NCBI GenBank assembly: GCA_037501455.1
Contig: CM074857.1
Coordinates: forward strand, 102,457,501-102,521,500
Length of the DNA stretch: 64,000 nt
Source: Lantana camara
Taxonomy: Eukaryota > Streptophyta > Magnoliopsida > Lamiales > Verbenaceae
Direction: 5' to 3'
Part shown: in pieces, positions 57,894-64,000 of the stretch
Layout of the letters: each line of letters starts with the position of its first letter
Position numbering within the stretch: position 1 is the stretch's first letter
The notes under the pieces: generated by a model
Database searches by the model: none
Told to the model about the DNA's origin: nothing
What the model saw: the letters and a program-made list of their open reading frames with translations, nothing else
Made by a program: the position numbers and the translations under genes

Positions 57894-60800
57894 CTTTTGA
57901 CCCCTCTGATATGCTTGAACCCATGAAACCAAAAAATTCTCATATACAAACTGCTAATGGGGAATTTGTAGAAGTTAGAGGGGAGGGGACGGTTACTATA
58001 TCACCCCGTTTGAAACTGAGGAATTGTCTCTATGTTCCGTCTTTGTCCTGTAAATTGCTATCCTTGAGTCATGTGACAAGTGAATTGAATTGCGTGGTTC
58101 TGATCTATCCTCGTTTCTGCTTGTTACAGGACATTCATACGAAGGAGATAATTGGGCGTGGTACTGAGCGGGATGGACTTTATTATGTGGATGAGCTGGA
58201 TCAACCTTCTCGGGCATTTCTATCAAAGGGCACTGCTGAGACACAAATCTGGCTTTGGCATCGGCGTCTTGGACATCCCTCGATTGGGTATCTTAGAATG
58301 TTGTTTCCCACCTTGTTTCAGAATACTCAGCATTTAAATTTATCTTGTGAAACTTGTTCCGTTGCAAAGAGCCATAGAACTTCATTTAAACCCACAAACA
58401 CTCGGGTTTCTTCAGTTTTTTCTCTTGTTCATTCAGATGTTTGGGGACCAGCCCCGGTTACTAATCAGAATCAGTTTCGGTATTTCGTGATGTTTATTGA
58501 TGATTACTCTCGCATGTCTTGGGTATATTTCCTTCGGCACAAATCAGATGTCTTTGACACATTTGTTACTTTCTTCAACATGGTTCAGACTCAATATAAC
58601 CAGAAAATTAAAGTGTTGAGATCTGATAATGGTCGTGAATTTGTGAATCAACAAATGAGTAATTTTGCCAACCAACAGGGCCTTATCCACCAAACCTCCT
58701 GCCCAAACACACCTCAACAAAATGGCGTTGCCGAAAGGAAAAACAGAACTCTCCTTGACATGACCAGAGCCCTCTTAACCGAATCTCATGTCCCGAATCA
58801 TTTCTGGCCTGATGCTATTGCCACCGCGGCCTATCTCACAAACAGATTACCCACCAGGATCCTTAACCACCAAACGCCCCTCTCTGTTTTCCAAACACAA
58901 GTATCTGTCCCTCCGGCACTGACTTTGCCTCCCCGGGTCTTCGGTTGCTCGGTATTTGTCCATGTTCCGAAACACGAGAGGACTAAGTTAGATCCTTGTG
59001 CTGTGAAGTGTGTTTTCATCGGGTATGCACCCCATCAGAAAGGATATCGATGCTACAACACTGTGACACGCCGTATACACGTTACTATGGATTGCCAGTT
59101 CCTCGAGACCGAATATTTCTTTCAGAACCAGCATAGCTCTCAGGGGGAGCATTCGAGTGACTCTTTATGCTGGCTGAGTGAACCGGTATTTGATCTAAGT
59201 CTACCTTCTCAGTCCAATCCCGACCCCACCAACAACGAGCTCAGTACCACCTCCAATCATACTCCTCCGCATGATGTCCAAAACGAGGTAACTACCCTAG
59301 TTCCTTCTCATTCAATCTCTGAATTTGATGATATTCCAGATGCAGTTAACCCTGTTTCAGATAACACAGACAACAACAGGTACACCTTGCCACCAAGGAG
59401 TACCAGGGGGGTTCCTCCAAACCGATATTCCCCTGATCAGAACCCACGGTCTTCTAGATACCCTGTGGGGAATATGGTGAAAGGCAGCATGACTGAGAAG
59501 GCAAGAGCTTTTGTGGGAAATCTTTACACAGAACAGATCCCGAGAACGGCTCAGGAAGCCATGGAAGTGGATGAATGGAGAAAAGCCATGCTAATAGAGA
59601 TGGAGGCTTTGGCGAAGAACAATACTTGGGAAAAATGTAAACTACCCCAACACACCAAACCAGTAGGGTGCAAGTGGGTGTTCACCATCAAGTATAAGGC
59701 AGATGGAACTGTGGAGAGATACAAAGCACGACTTGTAGCCAAGGGATACACCCAAACGTACGGGATCGACTACTCTGAGACTTTTTCCCCTGTGGCAAAG
59801 ATTGACACAGTACGAGTTCTTCTCTCCATCGCAGCCAATCAGAATTGGCCACTGCACCAATTTGATGTGAAGAATGCATTTCTCCATGGGGAGTTGTTAG
59901 AAGAGGTATATATGGAAGCTCCTCCTGGCTTCTCTGATTGCTTTGGAAAGAATGAAGTTTGCAGACTCCGAAAGGCGTTGTATGGGCTTAAGCAATCACC
60001 TCGGGCATGGTTTGGGAGGTTCACAGCTGCCATGAAGGCATATGGGTACAGACAAAGTAATTCAGACCATACTTTGTTTCTAAAGAACAGGGGTAACTTG
60101 GTTACATGCCTAATTATCTATGTGGACGATATGATTATCACAGGAAACGATGAGGAGGAGATGGAGCAACTCAAAAGAAATCTGTTCAGAGAATTTGAAA
60201 TGAAGGACTTAGGAGGCTTAAAGTACTTTCTAGGGATTGAAGTTATGAGATCAAAGCAAGGGATCTTCATCTCACAGAGAAAATATGTCCTTGATCTTTT
60301 GGCTGAAGTTGGGATGTTGGATTGCAAGCCTGTTCACACCCCCATCCAAGTTAATCACAGGCTCAGGGTACAAGAAGAGGAAGAGCTAACTGATAAGGAC
60401 AGGTATCAACGATTGGTGGGAAAGTTGATATATCTGTCTCATACTAGACCTGACATAGCCTATGCTGTTGGGATAGTAAGTCAGTTCATGCACAAGCCAA
60501 AAAAAGGTCACATGGAGGCAGTTATGAGAATAATTCGGTACTTAAAGGGCTCTATTGGGTGTGGAATCATGTTTGGAAGACATGGACACTTGAATATTGA
60601 AGCATACACAGACGCTGATTGGGCAGGGAACCCAAATGATAGGAGGTCCACCTCAGGGTTCTTCACCCTTGTTGGAGGAAATGTAGTCACTTGGAGGAGC
60701 AAGAAGCAGAGAGTTGTGGCCCTCTCGAGTGCTGAAGCTGAATTTAGAGGTATCGCGAAGGCAGTGACCGAAATCATTTGGCTAAGGAAACTAATGACCG

Positions 60801-61069
60801 AGATTGGAATGGTTCCAAATAGCCCCGGGCAATTGAGATGTGACAATAAGGCCGCGATCAGCATCTCTGAGAATCCAGTGCAACACGACAGGACCAAGCA
60901 CGTGGAAGTAGATAGACACTTCATCAAAGAGAAGTTAGAAGATGGCACCATTGGACTTACTTACGTGCGGTCAGAGGACCAGTTAGCTGATATATTGACC
61001 AAAGCAGTTACAGGACAGGTGTTCAAGGATACTTTGGACAAGCTAAAAATCGAGGATCCGATTACTTAG
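57851..61069 (+). CDS. copia-2 Pol (protease, integrase, RT, RNase H)
   Basis: 1072 residues from the first ATG in the frame; the frame is -1 relative to Gag, and the true protein is probably a Gag-Pol fusion. Protease: WIFDCGATDTM at the start (D-C-G in place of D-S/T-G). Integrase: zinc finger H...H...C..C near 136-170 (HRRLGH, CETCSVAKSH), then Asp in HSDVWGP (about 195), Asp in SDNGREF (about 258) and Glu in NGVAERKN. RT: NTWEKCKLP onward, YVDDMIITGND near 757. RNase H: YTDADWAG near 919, SSAEAEF, ADILTKAV. No stop or gap was seen, so all catalytic domains appear intact. Confidence 0.93.
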   Translation: MSQWIFDCGATDTMTFDPSDMLEPMKPKNSHIQTANGEFVEVRGEGTVTISPRLKLRNCLYVPSLSCKLLSLSHVTSELNCVVLIYPRFCLLQDIHTKEIIGRGTERDGLYYVDELDQPSRAFLSKGTAETQIWLWHRRLGHPSIGYLRMLFPTLFQNTQHLNLSCETCSVAKSHRTSFKPTNTRVSSVFSLVHSDVWGPAPVTNQNQFRYFVMFIDDYSRMSWVYFLRHKSDVFDTFVTFFNMVQTQYNQKIKVLRSDNGREFVNQQMSNFANQQGLIHQTSCPNTPQQNGVAERKNRTLLDMTRALLTESHVPNHFWPDAIATAAYLTNRLPTRILNHQTPLSVFQTQVSVPPALTLPPRVFGCSVFVHVPKHERTKLDPCAVKCVFIGYAPHQKGYRCYNTVTRRIHVTMDCQFLETEYFFQNQHSSQGEHSSDSLCWLSEPVFDLSLPSQSNPDPTNNELSTTSNHTPPHDVQNEVTTLVPSHSISEFDDIPDAVNPVSDNTDNNRYTLPPRSTRGVPPNRYSPDQNPRSSRYPVGNMVKGSMTEKARAFVGNLYTEQIPRTAQEAMEVDEWRKAMLIEMEALAKNNTWEKCKLPQHTKPVGCKWVFTIKYKADGTVERYKARLVAKGYTQTYGIDYSETFSPVAKIDTVRVLLSIAANQNWPLHQFDVKNAFLHGELLEEVYMEAPPGFSDCFGKNEVCRLRKALYGLKQSPRAWFGRFTAAMKAYGYRQSNSDHTLFLKNRGNLVTCLIIYVDDMIITGNDEEEMEQLKRNLFREFEMKDLGGLKYFLGIEVMRSKQGIFISQRKYVLDLLAEVGMLDCKPVHTPIQVNHRLRVQEEEELTDKDRYQRLVGKLIYLSHTRPDIAYAVGIVSQFMHKPKKGHMEAVMRIIRYLKGSIGCGIMFGRHGHLNIEAYTDADWAGNPNDRRSTSGFFTLVGGNVVTWRSKKQRVVALSSAEAEFRGIAKAVTEIIWLRKLMTEIGMVPNSPGQLRCDNKAAISISENPVQHDRTKHVEVDRHFIKEKLEDGTIGLTYVRSEDQLADILTKAVTGQVFKDTLDKLKIEDPIT

Positions 61070-61081
61070 CTTGAGGGGGAG

Positions 61082-61242
61082 TGTTAGGAAATACGGATAA
61101 TTAGGAGATAATTCTGTTACCTTAAATATTTGATTTGTTGGATCCCTGACTTGTAGGGATTCTTTATGATAAATACTAGGTCTCCTGTAACATGGTAACA
61201 AGGAATACAATGAATTCTTTTCTCAATATCTACAATCTAACA
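61082..61242 (+). repeat. 3' LTR of copia-2
   Basis: 161 bp, identical to the 5' LTR by eye; ends in CTAACA before the ATGTG duplication. Confidence 0.95.
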
Positions 61243-61469
61243 ATGTGTGGTTGGCGAAATAAGCAAGAAGTCGACAAGATGAAACATCAACTGCCATTAG
61301 TAATAATCAATAATCAATATGAAATAATGTAAAAATCAATATGAAATGTAAAAGATGTATTCATTTGTTTTTAAACAAACAAAATTAAAAATCACTAACA
61401 AAAAATAGTCACTAGCAATAACCAAAATATAAATATATCTAGAGCAATTTTGCTTTGAATAGATCTGTT

Positions 61470-62648
61470 CTATATCTTATCAAGTAAGAAAAGGGTTTTT
61501 TTTATGGGAATAAGGAAATGCCTCCAATGCACACCAGCAGTTCCTAGATCCTTTAACTCCTTTAACTTAAAACTCAAATTCTCGCCATCATAGGAACCGT
61601 AATAAACCAAAACCCTATTACTTTTGGAGCCAACTATAATGCGATAATCCATGGTCTTGTTGAGCATTAACGTCATCTCCTCTACTCCGGGAAGATCACT
61701 ACTTTTAGCCTCCCAAGATGATGATCCAGAGTTTGATTCATTGTTTATGTAAGCCTGCACTTTATTCGTCCTAAAGCCACTCATTCGAGCAGAACTCCAC
61801 AGAACAAGGAATCCATTGATAACCACAAGCCTAGGCATGTATTTTCCACAAGACGGGGCCGCTATCTCCTCAAACCTTTCCTCCTCCAAATCAAACCTCA
61901 AAATTAGATACGAAATTCCGTTTCCCCATAATGAAACTAACCAGTAGATAGATCCATCCAAGTAAACAGAAGACTCGAATCTAACGAATCTAACGTTCTT
62001 GCTGTCGTCCATGTATTTGAACCTCGTCGGAGGAGGTTTGATTCTTCTCCACGAATCCGATGCCAATGAGTAAATCTCCACTTCACTCAAGTGGTCGTCA
62101 TTACAGACCAGCTTTACGACCCTGTGATCGCGGCTCTTAGGAGCAAAACCAAATCCCAAGACTATTCTGCTCCCAGGATTCTTAGACTTAGACTTGGTAT
62201 TCAACGGAATCTCACCCCCACAAATTTTCTTCAAGCTTGTTCTAATAAAAGGATTCCACAGGAATAAAACGGATGTGGATTTGAAGCAGATTAAACCCTC
62301 ACTAGAACCAACAACCGTGGACGGACATTTTAGTTTGAGGACTGGTTTGTAATTAGGAATTGGGGTGCTACTAGTTTCGGGTATCAAGGAACAAGTTTGC
62401 TGGGGATGCCAATAAGGATCGGGCATCAAAAGGAGATGGGAATATGAACAACTTTCGTCATGATGACGATGATGGTAGGAGGATATGAAACTAGGGTTTC
62501 TGATAGAAGCTTTCCATGATTTGGAGACCGTCATGAATCTCACGAGACTGTTTACCGGCAACCTCTCAAGAATTTCCAAGAAGATATCATCGGGAAGATG
62601 ATTCTGCAACTGCATACTATTACTAGGTCTCTTCCTTTTACTAGACAT
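61470..62648 (-). CDS. F-box protein with F-box-associated domain
   Basis: 392 aa in one exon. It is the substrate-recognition subunit of an SCF ubiquitin ligase: the F-box binds SKP1 and the C-terminal domain binds an unknown target. The F-box (about residues 14-58) reads LPDDIFLEILERLPVNSLVR with SKSWKASI. The associated domain (about 95-330) has SSEGLICF, LWNPFIRTSLKKI, LGFGFAPKSRDHRVVKLV, VEIYSLASDSWRRI, YLDGSIYWLV and LILRFDLEEERFEEI. I chose the ATG at 62648 because a further upstream in-frame start would be GTG. A TATA box lies about 52 bp upstream. The frame is undamaged. Partial copies of its 3' end at 53.7 and 55.8 kb show that this is one of a small local family. Confidence 0.92.
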   Translation of the reverse strand: MSSKRKRPSNSMQLQNHLPDDIFLEILERLPVNSLVRFMTVSKSWKASIRNPSFISSYHHRHHDESCSYSHLLLMPDPYWHPQQTCSLIPETSSTPIPNYKPVLKLKCPSTVVGSSEGLICFKSTSVLFLWNPFIRTSLKKICGGEIPLNTKSKSKNPGSRIVLGFGFAPKSRDHRVVKLVCNDDHLSEVEIYSLASDSWRRIKPPPTRFKYMDDSKNVRFVRFESSVYLDGSIYWLVSLWGNGISYLILRFDLEEERFEEIAAPSCGKYMPRLVVINGFLVLWSSARMSGFRTNKVQAYINNESNSGSSSWEAKSSDLPGVEEMTLMLNKTMDYRIIVGSKSNRVLVYYGSYDGENLSFKLKELKDLGTAGVHWRHFLIPIKKTLFLLDKI

Positions 62649-62699
62649 GGCCACTGATACCTTGCTCTCTTTGACGAATTGAGAGCGGTGAGTGGACTA

Positions 62700-62706
62700 A
62701 TTTATA
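62700..62706 (-). promoter_or_regulatory. TATA box of the F-box gene
   Basis: TATAAAT on the minus strand (CCCTATAAATTAG), about 52 bp before the start codon. Confidence 0.6.
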
Positions 62707-62719
62707 GGGTGTATGCCCC

Positions 62720-62787
62720 CTATAGTCTTCGAACTCAAGTCGAATTTACAAAACTATAGTCTTCGAACTCAAGTCGAATTTACAAAA
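62720..62787. repeat. 34-bp perfect tandem duplication in the F-box promoter
   Basis: CTATAGTCTTCGAACTCAAG and 14 further bases are repeated twice, back to back (62720-62753, 62754-62787), just upstream of the TATA box. Confidence 0.9.
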
Positions 62788-62789
62788 CC

Positions 62790-64000
62790 AAACTAGCTCC
62801 TTAACAACTAAAGTCTTTGGAAATCAGATGTGATCTGTCGAACCAAAAGAAATGGTCACCGACTCTTAACAAAATAAATTCTGAATAGGAAACTAAAATT
62901 TACCCTGACTAACTTTAGCTCTTATTCTATAAATAGGATAAATAATTTGATATCTAAATTAATCTCTTTTTATTATATTTACTTATTTATTTATTTGGGC
63001 TGAACGAATCACTATCCATATGAGCAGTCCATTCTTAATTTAGAAAAGAATTTTTATCACCTCCTTTTGGAAAAGTCTCCATCTATATTTTGTCTAACAA
63101 TTTATATCTAGACATTGAACATATCCATGTATGAATGGCATTAGTTTTAGAATTTCTATTTTCACCCTTAAAATTTTTTAATATGAATTATTGTTAATTT
63201 GCTCCTCTTCCGTTGAGCTCAGATAAGGATTTAAAGTTCTTGTACTAAAAAATTTGTATTCAATATATGTTGATAACTTTTCAGATCTAGTCATCAACAT
63301 TTGACGTAGTTGAAGTCTCAAATTAATATTTATTAAATTACCAACATTATCAAACTTTTCAAAATAATTCATATAAAACAACCGAAACAAAGTTACTAGT
63401 TACTATCACAATGTGAATGAGTTGTTACGCTGAACTAACTCCCATACTATGAGATAATTGTTTTTTAGTATACCAACTCTCCTGATTAAGCAAAAATAGG
63501 ACATTTCGTTTTTCGGTGGAATAAAGAGACATTAACTAGAAAAAGTCATAATTTTAGTACTATTTTCGCCGGAATTTGAAAACTACTATCGGAAAACGAT
63601 GGTGGTTAATATTATTTTGTCGTGTCGTATTGTATCCGACACTCATCACGTGAAAAATTTTAAAAAAAATCCGTCTTATTGTATCGTGTCCGTATCGTCG
63701 TATCCCTATTCATGTATTATAGTTCCTATTAAGTCATTAAGTACACAACACGTAAAGAAAACGAAAGCACATCAGAGATGTCTTATGGAACTAACTAACA
63801 AAATCAAGCGGGCAACTAATGAGTGTTACTTAACAACATCAATTATCGGATTGAATTCCCGCCAAATATTCTAACTAAATACAGACAACTAATCAATAAA
63901 CTTGTTGTCAGTAATTATTTTGTAGAACTGTCTTTAATCTATTTATGAGGCGGAAATTTCGTTAATTAATAATCATATAAGCCTGTTAATTTGGTTTTTA
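62790..64000. other. AT-rich intergenic DNA
   Basis: No gene, RNA or element end that I can support to the end of the window. The frames present are short and of no recognised family. Confidence 0.5.

Larger units (their letters stand above)
56305..61242 (+). mobile_element. copia-2: complete young Ty1/copia element
   Basis: 4938 bp, with 161-bp LTRs that appear identical (TGTTAGGAAATACGG...CAATCTAACA) and the target-site duplication ATGTG (56300-56304, 61243-61247). The PBS TGGTATCAGAGC directly follows the 5' LTR, complementary to initiator tRNA-Met. The polypurine tract TTGAGGGGGAGTG precedes the 3' LTR. It inserted in the third copy of the duplicated flank of the F-box genes. Size and very short LTRs resemble the Ale/Retrofit group; I did not verify the lineage. 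Confidence 0.96.

Overview
This is a window of nuclear DNA from a flowering plant, most likely a eudicot. It is AT-rich, its genes have introns with GT/AG borders, and it carries typical plant families: a class III peroxidase, a germin-like protein, an F-box protein, a P450 remnant and a BRI1-like LRR remnant. Most of the window is transposable elements. The species cannot be named from the sequence.

Layout. 1-3470 is non-coding and holds one hAT-type MITE. 3723-15485 is a complete Ty3/gypsy element of the Tat type (gypsy-1). Its 808-bp LTRs are apparently identical, its gag-pol reading frame is intact (1925 aa), and it has a tandem-repeat spacer and an antisense gene that can be read as three spliced exons. 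15522-35838 is a Mutator-like element (MULE) with a perfect 9-bp target-site duplication. It has been split by a solo LTR, by a copia element (copia-1), and by a second, decayed Tat-type element (gypsy-2, minus strand) inserted in copia-1's 5' LTR. The 1218 bp between two LTR copies (16521-17738) are inverted relative to the rest; turning them back pairs two separate target-site duplications at once. 36-46 kb holds TE debris: a copia RT fragment split by a solo LTR, a Tat-like solo LTR, a 277-bp MULE-type MITE, a P450 fragment, and a 1.07-kb Pack-MULE-like element carrying a BRI1-like LRR fragment.

From 46 kb on the region is more gene-like. A peroxidase gene (46507-48130) has a lost disulfide cysteine and a late 1-bp frameshift. 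A germin-like gene (50157-51449) looks intact. An F-box gene (61470-62648, minus) looks intact. Partial copies of the germin 3' end and the F-box 3' end show a local segmental duplication, into which further elements have inserted. One of these is a very young 4.94-kb copia element (56305-61242) with identical 161-bp LTRs and a gag/pol overlap preceded by a canonical -1 slippery heptamer.

How it works together: the host genes are unrelated single genes. The story is one of layered insertions. Target-site duplications (5 bp for LTR elements, 8 bp for hAT, 9-10 bp for MULE-like) give the order: MULE first, then the solo-LTR parent and copia-1, then gypsy-2. Gypsy-1 and copia-2 are the most recent arrivals by LTR identity.
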